From Nesterenkonia massiliensis (GTDB lineage: Bacteria > Actinomycetota > Actinomycetes > Actinomycetales > Micrococcaceae), in contig NZ_HG005166.1 of NCBI RefSeq assembly GCF_000455245.1, forward strand, positions 52,636 through 116,635: DNA of 64,000 nt, given 5' to 3'. The notes under the pieces were generated by a model. That model searched no databases, was not told the DNA's origin, and saw only the letters and a program-made list of their open reading frames with translations. The translations under genes were made by a program, and so were the position numbers. Below are positions 1 through 8,031 of this stretch, in pieces. How positions within the stretch are numbered: position 1 is the stretch's first letter; each line of letters opens with the position of its first letter.

Positions 1-1076
1 CGCAGGGCCGGAAGCAGAAGCTCAGAGATGGCCGCCACGTCTTCCTGGTGCTCGGCGGGTTTTAGCCGCACGCCGTTGAAGCCAAGATTCCGGTAGGTGC
101 TGATGGCCTCCACAGCGCCTGCCGGGTCAGTGACGAGAGCGCCGTCATCGAAGTCGCCTGCGGACTCGGCGAGACTCTCCAGAGTCTCCCAGCGCCCTCG
201 GGCCTGCGGCAGCGAGTCCTCCAGAAGCACGGGCAGATCGGCATAGACCTTCAGCGGGGGAAGCCTTCGGGCGAAGAGTGCCTCAACTGTGCGGACCTCC
301 TCGAGAAGCTGTTCTGCCCGTCCGGGGGAACCGGGCTGGAGGAACAGGATGTCTGCACTGGTGGCCGCTGCTTTGATCACCGGTTCGCTCTGTCCCTGGT
401 AGGCCACGGGAAGCTGTCCCTGAGGCGGGCGCGGTGTGATGGAGGGACCCTTGACCGAGAAACGGCTGCCTTCGTAGTTGATGTAGTGCAGCTTCTCGCG
501 GTCAATGAAGCGGCCGGAGGAGACGTCGCGGATCTCAGCGTCGTCCTCCCAGGAGTCCCACAAGCGGCGGACGACGTCGACCACCTCCTCCGATTCGGCA
601 TAGAGTGCCGCGGCCCGGGAAGCGGAGCCTTCAGGATGGAGCTGCGGATCGGGGTGGCCTCGCCCTACCAGCTGAGCCTCAACATCGGTGATCGAGACCT
701 CGACCTGCCATCCGCCGCGGCCGGTGCTGATGTGATCGAGGGTCGCCAGGTTCTTGGAGACGTGAAACGGCTCGGTATGGGTAGTTGTCAGAGTGGGAAT
801 CAGCCCGATGCGTTCGGTGCGGGCTCCTAGCCAGGAGGCCACTAGCGAGGTATCGAGCTGACCCCTGCGGTGCAGTCCCAAGGAATCCTCAAAGGTGACG
901 AAGTCGGCCTCTCCGCGTTCTGCGACCACGGCGAGCTGGCCCCAGTACTCCGCGGTGAAGATCTCCGCCGTGTCGGCAATCCTGAACCAGGAACCGGGAT
1001 GCCAGCCGGTGTCCCGCAGGCTGATGCCCAGATGAAAGCCGCCGTCGGCGGCGTCTGACAGTGATGTGCTGCTCAT
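1..1076 (-). CDS. Luciferase-like (LLM class) flavin-dependent monooxygenase, 3' end cut by window edge
   Basis: Reading frame open for 358 codons from an ATG at 1076 to the window edge, so the C-terminus is missing. Luciferase-superfamily traits are visible: an early TFEDSLGL strand motif, then the segment KNLATLDHISTGRGGW near residues 110-125, which matches the conserved A-LD-S-GR-GW motif of FMNH2-dependent NtaA/SnaA/DszA-type enzymes, and a long (beta/alpha)8-type body. A GGAGG Shine-Dalgarno lies 5 nt before the ATG. The leader carries a SAM-IV riboswitch, so the enzyme probably helps obtain sulfur, for example from sulfonates or thioethers, when SAM is low (inference). The exact substrate cannot be read from the sequence. 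The family assignment is firm, the substrate class is not. Confidence 0.85.
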   Translation of the reverse strand, partial: MSSTSLSDAADGGFHLGISLRDTGWHPGSWFRIADTAEIFTAEYWGQLAVVAERGEADFVTFEDSLGLHRRGQLDTSLVASWLGARTERIGLIPTLTTTHTEPFHVSKNLATLDHISTGRGGWQVEVSITDVEAQLVGRGHPDPQLHPEGSASRAAALYAESEEVVDVVRRLWDSWEDDAEIRDVSSGRFIDREKLHYINYEGSRFSVKGPSITPRPPQGQLPVAYQGQSEPVIKAAATSADILFLQPGSPGRAEQLLEEVRTVEALFARRLPPLKVYADLPVLLEDSLPQARGRWETLESLAESAGDFDDGALVTDPAGAVEAISTYRNLGFNGVRLKPAEHQEDVAAISELLLPAL

Positions 1077-1102
1077 TGTGGCCTCCGTAGTGTTCACACT
1101 TG

Positions 1103-1201
1103 CTCCTGCGTGCGCAGGAGCCTTGTCATCACCTGGAGCACCCCACAGTGAAAGAGGGTTGCTGTCCGGCCAGCCAGGGCTTTCCACCGGAACTCGTGAC
1201 A
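1103..1201 (-). promoter_or_regulatory. SAM-IV riboswitch in the leader of the flavin monooxygenase
   Basis: On the minus strand the leader folds into the SAM-I/SAM-IV core. P1 is TGTCA (1201-1197) with TGACA (1128-1124). P2 is TCCGG with CCGGA (1169-1165). The P2 loop CCTGG (1178-1174) pairs with CCAGG (1136-1132) as a pseudoknot. P3 is ACCC with GGGGT (1144-1140). The conserved strings CACGAG, CAGCAACCC, GGGGTGC and GGTGATGAC match the actinobacterial SAM-IV consensus as I know it. A perfect hairpin follows at 1120-1103 (CTCCTGCG/CGCAGGAG), in the place of the SAM-IV P5 stem. No U-tract is seen and the SD (1086-1082) is close, so control of translation initiation is likely (inference). Confidence 0.85.
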
Positions 1202-1248
1202 CTGTCACGCTAGCACCGCTGGCGTGAACATAAAATAAATATTTCGGT

Positions 1249-2423
1249 TTATGTACGCGGGGTCTTTGCATCCCATGACTCGGCCAGCAGCTCATAGGAG
1301 CGCAGTCGCGCCGCAGGGTCGTGGGTGATGGTGCTGATGAGCAGTTCATCGGCGCCCGTGGCGCGCTGAAGAACCCGCAGGTGCTCGATGACCTCTCCGG
1401 GCGTGCCCACGAACCTGGTCCGTACGCGGTCCTCCACCAGGCGGCGCTTGTCCCCGGTCAGGGCTGCAGCCTCACCGGGGCGGGGATAGGGGATGGCGCC
1501 TTCGCCGCTGCGGATGCTGTGCACCCATGTGTCGTAGCCGTGAGCCAGGCGCTCGGCCTCGGTGTGAGAATCCGCCACGAGCACCTCTGCTGAGACCATC
1601 ACGGTGGGGCGCTCCAGGTGCTCGTGCGGAACAAAGTGGGAGCGGTAGTGCTCGACGGCGTCGAGGGCGTTCGAGGGGGCCACGTGATAGTTGGCACCGA
1701 AACGCAGACCCCTCCTTCCGGCCGCCTCCGCCGATTCGCCGGCAGAGCTGCCCAGCACCCAGACTTGCGGCGTGCCGTCTGTGTCCTGGGTGGCATCGGG
1801 CAGAGGTGAGCCGCTGACCTGCGCCGTGTGGTCTAAGAAACTGCGGACCTGGTCAATGAACTCAGCGTAGGGAGGGCTATCCGCGGGCGGGGCAAGCAGC
1901 TCGGCCGTTGCGGCGTAGCGCTCGGAAGCAAGCAGGTGACTCAGGTCCGGCGCCGCGGGAAGTAGTAGTCCCTCCGTGCTGATGCGGTCTCGGGCCGCAT
2001 GGGTAAGCGGCTGTGCCGGAGGCCTGCCTCGCGGGGTGTGCGCGGAGGTGGGCCCTGCAGAGGGCATCTTGCCGTGGGGCGGACGTCGCGCCGGACTGCG
2101 CCCCAGGCCCAGATCAATCCGACCAGGCAGGGCAGCCTGAAGCAGGGAGAACTCCTCTGCGATGCTCAGCGCGCTGCGGGCTCCGGCCAGTACGGCTCCG
2201 GAGCCTACGCGCAGCGAGTGGTCACACTTCCGGCCAGGGCCATCATGAGCGCGGGGGAGTAGCCCATTACCCCGGGATTAAGGTGATGCTTGCCGAACCA
2301 CAGGCGGTGGTACCCGTAGTCCTCGGCCCGGCGCGCCAGCTCCAGGCTGGCGGCCATCGCCTCCTCCGGTCTCTGGCCGGCTGATCGCGGGACTAGATCA
2401 AATAAGTTCAGCACAGTGTTCAA
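1249..2423 (-). pseudogene. LLM class flavin-dependent oxidoreductase, frameshifted
   Basis: Two adjacent frames together encode one luciferase-like oxidoreductase of about 390 residues. The first (probable TTG start at 2423, AGGAG 7 nt before it; a longer ATG at 2459 is also open) gives LNTVLNLFDLVPR, RLWFGKHHLNPG and ALAGSVTTR, then runs into a stop at 2207-2205. The expected continuation LRVGSGAVLAGARSAL is encoded one frame over and runs without a stop to 1249. The break lies at about 2207-2220. It is either a genuine single-base frameshift or an assembly error; no slippery heptamer was seen, so programmed frameshifting is unlikely. The two parts match consecutive parts of the family without loss. 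The neighbouring remnant at 2505-2825 supports local decay. Confidence 0.75.
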
Positions 2424-2435
2424 GCGTATGCTCCT

Positions 2436-2451
2436 GGAAACGGTCGTTTCC
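2436..2451. promoter_or_regulatory. Palindromic operator-like site
   Basis: GGAAACGGTCGTTTCC is an inverted repeat with 7-bp arms and a 2-bp centre. It sits just upstream of the Shine-Dalgarno of the frameshifted oxidoreductase, a position typical for a repressor operator. The ROK remnant and the MocR-like gene next door are possible former or current regulators, but nothing proves binding. Confidence 0.5.
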
Positions 2452-2504
2452 ATGAACATATACCAACGGCGTCGGCACGCGTCGGCGTTGCGTCACACGG
2501 CGTA

Positions 2505-2825
2505 TTAACTCAGCCGAGCGTTCACCTGCGGAGCGGCCAGCATCTGATGGGTCACCACCGCGGCGGCGCCCAGCACGCCCGCTCGGCCGCTGGTCTGCGT
2601 ACCCACGATCCGCAGGTGCTGAGTGGCGAGCGGCAGGGAGCGGGAGTAGGCGGTCTCCCGTATGCCCGCAAGCAGGTGCTCCCCGGCCGTGGCCACCACG
2701 CCGCCGATGACGATGACGGAGGGGTTGAGCCGGTTGACGCAGCCGACCAGCACGACTTCTACCAGTCCAAGTGGGGCCGACGAGTCTCTGCGGCCCATGA
2801 CGGACTGGCCGCGGTGATTCTGCAC
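2505..2825 (-). pseudogene. C-terminal remnant of a ROK-family protein
   Basis: The frame ends with NRLNPSVIVIGG, GEHLLAGIRE, SLPLATQHLRI and GRAGVLGAAAVV, which is the C-terminal end of ROK (repressor/ORF/kinase) transcription factors or sugar kinases. Only about 75-105 residues are present, against 300-400 for the family. The ATP-binding N-terminal half, the zinc-binding motif and any HTH domain are absent. Upstream the frame continues as recognisable but degraded ROK-like sequence (AEGDQEELAELRKVEAGHR) to about 2910, where it meets the end of the MocR-like gene. It therefore looks like a deletion scar. A GTG at 2825 opens the frame but no convincing ribosome binding site precedes it. Not expected to be functional. 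Confidence 0.7.
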
Positions 2826-2913
2826 CGTGCCGACGTCGTCACCGCCGCGGTGACCGGCTTCAACTTTGCGGAGTTCCGCCAGCTCTTCCTGGTCGCCCTC
2901 TGCGTCTGAGCAT

Positions 2914-4260
2914 TCAGACGAGGCTGGCCCGCAGAGTGCCCTGCCCCGCCTGGGCGATGAGGGCCGCGAGTTCGGACAGCTTCGCGGGGTCCTCCGGCAG
3001 CTGGGTCACCGTGAGGCGCAGCCTGCCCGCTGAGTCCTGCCGGGACTGGCTCGGCTGAAGGTACGACGACGCCGCCACGTCAACGATCACGCCCTGGCCC
3101 GAGAGTGCCAGGGCGGCTGCCGACTCCTCCGGCACCTCCACCCAGACGCTCCAGCTGCCAGGCCCGCTGGTGGCCTTCAGCCCGGCGTCGCTGAACGCAT
3201 CCAGGGCCAGGCGGCGGCGCGCCGCGTACTGCCGCTGTGCCTGGCGCATCACGCGCTGGGCACGGGGCTCGTTGAGGACGGCGGCCAGCGCCAGCTGAAG
3301 AATGCGGCTGTTGGAGCCCAGGCCTCCGGCCCGCAGGGCCGCCGCACGCTCCAGCAGCCGTCGGGGGCCGGCAAGCACCGCGGTGCGCAGATCCACGCCC
3401 ACGGCCCGGCAGAAGGTCAGCACGCGGACCGTTCGCTCGGGCACAAGCTCGCCCAGGCTGGAGGCCTCCGCGGCCAGCGGCCCCAAAGGTTCATCCTCAA
3501 TGAGCAGCGTCTCGGTACCGGCGAGGACCTCCGCCAGCTGCTGTGCGCGCTCGGCGGTCAGCAGATGCCGATCGGAGAAGCCTCCGGCGGGGGAGTGGAT
3601 GAATGCCGTCGCGCCCGCCCCCAGGGCTTCGGCGAGCGATGAGGGAATGGGGCCGTCGTCGTCGGTCTCCACTGCGACAGTAGCCACACCGAGCTGGCGG
3701 ATAGTGTCCAGCACGCCGGGGGAGGCGGGGGTCTCGACGGCCAGCATCGCGTGCTGCTCGGCGGTCGCGGCCTGCAGTGTCAGCCACAGGGCTTCGCCGC
3801 CCCCGCCCGCGCTCATCCACGCCTCAGGGGTGAACGGCACTAGCGGCGCCACCGCCCGGCGCAGCTCCTCGACCATGTGCTCGCGCCCCCACGAGTTGAC
3901 CGAAGGGTGCTTGAGGGCAGAGGCGAAGGCCTCCTCAAGCGGAGGCAGCAGCGCCGGATCCGGGCTGCCGAAGCGCAGGTCGATGGTGTGGAAGCCCTCG
4001 AAGCCCGCCGCGGCGTCGACCACGCGGGTGCCCCCGCGGCGTCGCGTTTCCACCACCTGCTCGTCACGCAGGATGCCCCAGGCTTGGGCGATAGTGCCCA
4101 CGCTGACACCGATCTCCTGGGCGATATCGCGCACAGTCGGCAGTCGGGTCCCCGGAGGCAGGTCCCCGGCGTCGATAAGATCCCTGATCTGTTCAGCAAT
4201 ACCGCTGGGGGTTCGAGTGCTCAATCGGCGCGAAAGGGCGACGGCATCTAGTTCGGACAT
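2914..4260 (-). CDS. MocR-like GntR-family regulator with degenerate aminotransferase domain
   Basis: Protein of 448 residues. An N-terminal GntR winged helix (about 5-80: LPTVRDIAQEIGVSVGTIAQAW) is joined to a fold-type I aminotransferase-like domain. The start is placed at the ATG at 4260 because GGAG precedes it closely; an in-frame ATG at 4296 would add 12 unlikely residues. Known MocR proteins bind PLP through a lysine in an S-K-x-L-x-P-G-L-R-x-G motif. Here that motif reads FCRAVGVDLRTAV with Arg285 in place of lysine, and the usual EDDY motif reads EDEPLG, losing the PLP-contacting tyrosine. The regulator may thus sense something other than PLP or act without it (inference). Targets are unknown; the adjacent oxidoreductase operator is one possibility. 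Confidence 0.85.
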   Translation of the reverse strand: MSELDAVALSRRLSTRTPSGIAEQIRDLIDAGDLPPGTRLPTVRDIAQEIGVSVGTIAQAWGILRDEQVVETRRRGGTRVVDAAAGFEGFHTIDLRFGSPDPALLPPLEEAFASALKHPSVNSWGREHMVEELRRAVAPLVPFTPEAWMSAGGGGEALWLTLQAATAEQHAMLAVETPASPGVLDTIRQLGVATVAVETDDDGPIPSSLAEALGAGATAFIHSPAGGFSDRHLLTAERAQQLAEVLAGTETLLIEDEPLGPLAAEASSLGELVPERTVRVLTFCRAVGVDLRTAVLAGPRRLLERAAALRAGGLGSNSRILQLALAAVLNEPRAQRVMRQAQRQYAARRRLALDAFSDAGLKATSGPGSWSVWVEVPEESAAALALSGQGVIVDVAASSYLQPSQSRQDSAGRLRLTVTQLPEDPAKLSELAALIAQAGQGTLRASLV

Positions 4261-4410
4261 GCGGGCTCCACAACTGGGCAAGTATCTGGGCGGCACCGGA
4301 CTGTGAGGACCGGTTCATCAAGACGACACCTTACTCCTTGTGCGGATTCGAAATATCACCGTGTCTTGAGCTAAAGTAGTTCGGTGCCTTGCACTGCAGG
4401 GCGCTGACTC

Positions 4411-4492
4411 GGCGGATTACCCGAGCGGCCAAAGGGGGCTGACTGTAAATCAGCTGGCACTGCCTACGGGGGTTCGAATCCCTCATCCGCCA
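4411..4492 (+). tRNA. tRNA-Tyr (GTA)
   Basis: Acceptor GGCGGAT pairs with ATCCGCC, followed by discriminator A and an encoded CCA (4493-4495). The anticodon stem-loop CTGACT-GTA-AATCAG has the anticodon at 4445-4447. The long variable arm is as expected for bacterial tRNA-Tyr, and the T-arm GGTTCGAATCC is intact. A TAAAGT hexamer at 4372-4377 is a plausible -10 element. Confidence 0.97.
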
Positions 4493-4500
4493 CCACATGA

Positions 4501-4539
4501 AGTGTCAGGACATTGTTTCACCGATGTCCTGACACTTTT
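4501..4539 (+). terminator. Rho-independent terminator of tRNA-Tyr
   Basis: Perfect 13-bp stem AGTGTCAGGACAT / ATGTCCTGACACT (4501-4513 with 4524-4536), ending in TTTT, a few bases after the tRNA. Confidence 0.9.
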
Positions 4540-4684
4540 CGTGTATCTGGCGCAGGGCGCGATGGGGCGGAGGGTCCCTGCCTTGAGATAGCTTCCCTGT
4601 CACCTGCGCGACCATAGAATTCGCCGGGCGCGTAAGTTGCCGCAGGGGTCCACATCGGCGGTTATCTGCCGTATCGTGGCGCCC

Positions 4685-5071
4685 ATGGCTACTACAGAGC
4701 TGACCGCAAACGACTTCCAGAAGACTCTGGATGAGACTGACATCCTCCTGATCGACTTCTGGGCTGACTGGTGCGGGCCCTGCAAGCAGTTCGCTCCTGT
4801 GTATGAGCAGGTCTCCGAACAGCACCCCGATGTCACCTTCGCCAAGGTGGATACCGAGGCTGAGCAGGAGCTTGCCGCCGCCGCGAACATCACCTCCATC
4901 CCCACGTTGATGGCTTTCCGCGAGAAGGTGCTCGTCTTCGCCCAGCCCGGCGCGCTGAACGCCGAGCAGCTGGGTGGCGTAGTCCAGGCCGTGAAGGACC
5001 TGGACATGGAGGAGATCCACAAGCAGATCGCCGAAGACGAACAGAACAAGGAATCAGCCCCGGAGGCCTGA
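4685..5071 (+). CDS. trxA: Thioredoxin
   Basis: Thioredoxin of 128 residues; a cytosolic protein-disulfide reductase. The active site WCGPC is at residues 29-33 (Cys30, Cys33), preceded by the buried Asp24, and the cis-proline loop TSIPT has Pro73. The C-terminus is about 20 residues longer than minimal thioredoxins and is acidic (EDEQNKESAPEA). The start is the ATG at 4685, because the family begins near MATTELT; the frame stays open upstream to 4637 but is not conserved-looking. No strong Shine-Dalgarno precedes the ATG, so translation may be leaderless or weakly initiated. The gene is monocistronic: a terminator follows, then a convergent glycosylase gene. No signal peptide is present. Confidence 0.93.
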   Translation: MATTELTANDFQKTLDETDILLIDFWADWCGPCKQFAPVYEQVSEQHPDVTFAKVDTEAEQELAAAANITSIPTLMAFREKVLVFAQPGALNAEQLGGVVQAVKDLDMEEIHKQIAEDEQNKESAPEA

Positions 5072-5132
5072 GACCGGCGAAGACTTCGAGAATCCCTCGC
5101 GCAGAAGTGGTAAGCAGCCCCTACTAGGCTCA

Positions 5133-5156
5133 CCCCGCTTCCGCGCGGGGGATTTT
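5133..5156 (+). terminator. Terminator after thioredoxin
   Basis: CCCCGC (5133-5138) pairs with GCGGGG (5145-5150), followed by GATTTTC. It lies between the convergent thioredoxin and glycosylase genes. Confidence 0.6.
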
Positions 5157-5221
5157 CTCGTTCATAGGAACAAGCATGTGTAGGCCCGAGCGCGATGAGT
5201 GGCGTGCCGTTGCAGGACTGT

Positions 5222-6271
5222 TCAGCGGTCCCGATAATCGGCAGGCGCCAGCTTGGCTCCGAAGCGCTGGTGCCGGAACCCGGAGAGCCCAAGCAGCCGG
5301 ATGACTCGATGCCGGTGGGGACGGAACGGCTCCAGCAGTCGGAGCATCCCCGCATCATCGGTGCGCCGACTAGTCAGGGCCTCGCCCACAAGGGCGCTGA
5401 GATGAAAATCACCCACTGAGGGTAAGTCCGCTGCACCGTGCGAGCGCTGGAGCGCCTCAGCCACAGTCCAAGGACCGATTCCGGGAATGCTCACCAGCTG
5501 CTCCTGCAGATCCTCCAGGGCAAAGGCCTCCGCAAGTGTCGCAGCGCCTAACCGATGAATGCTCCGCGCCCGGGCTGCTACCTGCAGCACCGTCCGCGAC
5601 AGTGGCGGCTGCACCCATAGCCGGTGCCACTCCCAGGAGGGCACCGCGCGCAATTGCCCACCGGTCAGCGGGAGCCGCAGCCACTGAGGCGCCGGCAGGC
5701 CGCTGTACGACGGCGCGGGCTCCGCGTAGCTGCGGATGAGGTTCCGCCAGCTGAAGCGGGCCTGGTCATGGGTGACCTTCTGCTCCAAAGTCGCAGTGAC
5801 CAGCTGATCAAAGAGCGCGCCGGTGGCAGGCAGCCGCACTCCCGGGTGCTCGCGGCGAATACGGGCCAGGGTGGTGGAGATCCGGTCGCCCATGGCGTCG
5901 AGCAGAAACTCCAGCTCCTGCCAGTCATCAGCTGCGCCTAGGATCAGCGCAGCCCGCTGCAGAGCAAGCTGGGCCGTCTCCTGGCTGCTTGCCGCGGTGC
6001 GCACACGTACGGTACTGGTCCCCAGCTGGTCGAAACGGTAGGTGGCCTGCCCGAGTTCCGCGCCGTCGTCGGCATAGATCCGCTGGGCCAGCCAGGCGCC
6101 GGCACCGGGAGTACCGCGGCCGCCTCCGGGAAAACTGCCGGGGTCAACCCGGATGGTGGGGTCAGCATGACCGCGCTGCAGAACGCCCAGGCTGCGCGGC
6201 AGATCATAGGGGCCGTGCAGATCCACCACGCTCTCTGCGTGTGCCACCGCTGATGACGCTGCTGATTCCAC
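5222..6271 (-). CDS. AlkA-like DNA-3-methyladenine glycosylase (HhH-GPD family)
   Basis: Protein of 349 residues. It should remove alkylated bases such as 3-methyladenine from DNA in base excision repair. The C-terminal half carries the helix-hairpin-helix LVSIPGIGPWTVAEAL (about 259-274), then the glycine/proline-rich stretch and the catalytic aspartate of the GPD motif (VGDFHL, Asp288). The first 150 residues resemble the AlkA-type N-terminal domain and include a segment SFPGGGRGTPGAGAW of unclear role. The start is GTG at 6271, with a weak purine-rich stretch upstream; the true start could be slightly internal. It is divergent from cbs and convergent with thioredoxin, so probably transcribed alone. 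Confidence 0.85.
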   Translation of the reverse strand: MESAASSAVAHAESVVDLHGPYDLPRSLGVLQRGHADPTIRVDPGSFPGGGRGTPGAGAWLAQRIYADDGAELGQATYRFDQLGTSTVRVRTAASSQETAQLALQRAALILGAADDWQELEFLLDAMGDRISTTLARIRREHPGVRLPATGALFDQLVTATLEQKVTHDQARFSWRNLIRSYAEPAPSYSGLPAPQWLRLPLTGGQLRAVPSWEWHRLWVQPPLSRTVLQVAARARSIHRLGAATLAEAFALEDLQEQLVSIPGIGPWTVAEALQRSHGAADLPSVGDFHLSALVGEALTSRRTDDAGMLRLLEPFRPHRHRVIRLLGLSGFRHQRFGAKLAPADYRDR

Positions 6272-6499
6272 GCCACCACCATCCCATAAGCGCCTGACAC
6301 CATCGGTAGCGAGAACTCACCAAGGCCCGGCAATTTCCGTTCAAAGCAGGAATCTGCAGCTGCTAGCCAGTGTTGCGCCACAAGTCGCCGCACCCTGGGG
6401 CTGGGCAATCAGCGCCGGTACCCTGGAGCAATGAGCGTGAGCCGGGAGGTCCCCTCCGGCGGCTCGGCACCAAGCAATGCAACCGGAAGCGAAGCAAAG

Positions 6500-8029
6500 A
6501 TGAAGTATGCCCAGTCCGTCGTCGAGCTGATCGGCGGTACCCCTTTGGTGAAACTCAATCACGTCACCGAAGGGATCTCTGCCACCGTTCTGGTGAAGCT
6601 GGAGTACCTGAATCCCGGTGGGTCCATCAAAGACCGCATCGCGCTGAAGATGATTGAGGACGCCGAACGCGAAGGCAAGCTCAAACCGGGCGGCGTAGTG
6701 GTCGAACCCACCTCCGGAAACACCGGTGTGGGCTTGGCCCTGGTGGCCCAGCAGAAGGGGTACCGCAGCGTCTTCGTCACTGTGCCCAAGGTCGCCCAGG
6801 AGAAGCGAGATGTGCTGCGCGCCTACGGAGCTGACGTGGTGGTGGGCCCGGCAGGAGTCGACGCCGAATCCCCGTTGAGCTACTACGGCATCTCCGATCA
6901 GCTGGCGCAGGAGATCGAGGGCGGATACAAGCCTGACCAGTTCTCGAATCCGGCTGCTCCGAACTCTCATTATGAAACCACCGGCCCGGAGATCTGGGCT
7001 GATACCGAGGGCAAGATCACTCACCTGGTGGTGGGCGCAGGCACCGGCGGCACAGTCACCGGCACCGGCCGCTACCTCAAAGAGGTCTCTGCTGATCGAG
7101 AGACCGGCCCGGTACGTGTGGTGGTGGCCGACCCTGATGGTTCCATCTACTCCGGTGGCGAAGGCCGCCCCTATTTCGTTGAAGGCGTGGGGGAGGACGT
7201 CTGGGTCACGAACTATGACACCACCGTGCCCGATGAGCACTACGCCATCAACGATGCCGAGTCCTTCGCGATGGCCCGTAGGCTAGCCACTGAGGAAGGC
7301 TTGTTGGTGGGCGGCTCCTCCGGCACAGCCGTGGCAGCAGCACTGAAGGTGGCCAAGGAGCTGGGAGAAGAGGACGTCGTCGTCGCTGTCCTTCCGGACT
7401 CCGGTCGCGGCTACTTGGGCAAGATCTTCAATGATCGGTGGATGATCGACCATGGCTTCGGCGAGGTGATTTCTACTTCCACCGGCACTGAGATCAGCGT
7501 GAAGACGTCAGAGGAGCTCAGCGCAGCAGTGCGTCATGGTGTCATCGGCGCCGGCAGCACATCCGCAGCACCGGGCACCGGAGCCAAGAATCCCCGCACG
7601 CCGACGGCGGCTGACCTGCTCACTGCCAAACGCCACCTGCTCTCCGACGCACTTCCGGAGGTCATCTCCATCCGCCGCAGCACCACCCTGCGCGAAGCCG
7701 TCTCTGTGATGAACCGCTACGGCGTCGATATCGTTCCGGTGATTGATCAGCCCGGTCCCATTGCACGCATCGGTGAGGTCTACGGCATCGTCGATGTGGA
7801 GCAGCTCTCCGAGGATGTCCTCGTAGGCCAGGCCGACCCCCACGAACCGGTCTCCGAGCATCTGCGCACAGAGCTTCCGCTGGTGGGCATCACCGAAACC
7901 GTCCCGCAGATCCTGGTCAAACTGCGGCAGAATCCCACCCTTTTGGTGACCAAAGAGGGCGACATTGTTGGCGTCCTGACCCGCAACGACCTGCTGGCGC
8001 ACCTTTCCGGCGCCCAGGAGAAGGAGTGA
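6500..8029 (+). CDS. cbs: Cystathionine beta-synthase
   Basis: Protein of 509 residues. A fold-type II PLP enzyme domain (1 to about 330) is followed by a pair of CBS domains (about 370-509). The PLP lysine is Lys44 in PGGSIKDR; the phosphate loop is TSGNTGVG and the second glycine-rich loop is GAGTGGTVTG. It condenses serine (or O-acetylserine) with homocysteine to cystathionine in reverse transsulfuration; the CBS pair often senses adenosyl ligands. The start at 6500 gives MKYAQSVVELIGGTPLVKLN, the usual beginning of actinobacterial homologues; the frame is open further upstream to 6431. The end is 2 nt before the ATG of the gamma-synthase/lyase gene, so the two form one operon. A hairpin (about 6439-6465) lies in the leader. 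Confidence 0.93.
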   Translation: MKYAQSVVELIGGTPLVKLNHVTEGISATVLVKLEYLNPGGSIKDRIALKMIEDAEREGKLKPGGVVVEPTSGNTGVGLALVAQQKGYRSVFVTVPKVAQEKRDVLRAYGADVVVGPAGVDAESPLSYYGISDQLAQEIEGGYKPDQFSNPAAPNSHYETTGPEIWADTEGKITHLVVGAGTGGTVTGTGRYLKEVSADRETGPVRVVVADPDGSIYSGGEGRPYFVEGVGEDVWVTNYDTTVPDEHYAINDAESFAMARRLATEEGLLVGGSSGTAVAAALKVAKELGEEDVVVAVLPDSGRGYLGKIFNDRWMIDHGFGEVISTSTGTEISVKTSEELSAAVRHGVIGAGSTSAAPGTGAKNPRTPTAADLLTAKRHLLSDALPEVISIRRSTTLREAVSVMNRYGVDIVPVIDQPGPIARIGEVYGIVDVEQLSEDVLVGQADPHEPVSEHLRTELPLVGITETVPQILVKLRQNPTLLVTKEGDIVGVLTRNDLLAHLSGAQEKE

Positions 8030-8031
8030 AC

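Noticed and set aside
2205-2223. Programmed ribosomal frameshift in the LLM gene
   Set aside because: No slippery heptamer or downstream structure is evident, and the adjacent ROK remnant indicates decay.
3302-4306. 334-residue plus-strand frame opposite the MocR-like gene
   Set aside because: Ser/Arg-rich shadow of the minus-strand coding sequence.
6272-6499. SAM or SAH riboswitch before cbs
   Set aside because: The leader has a GC-rich hairpin (about 6439-6465), but no SAM-I/IV, SAM-II or SAH consensus words were recognised.
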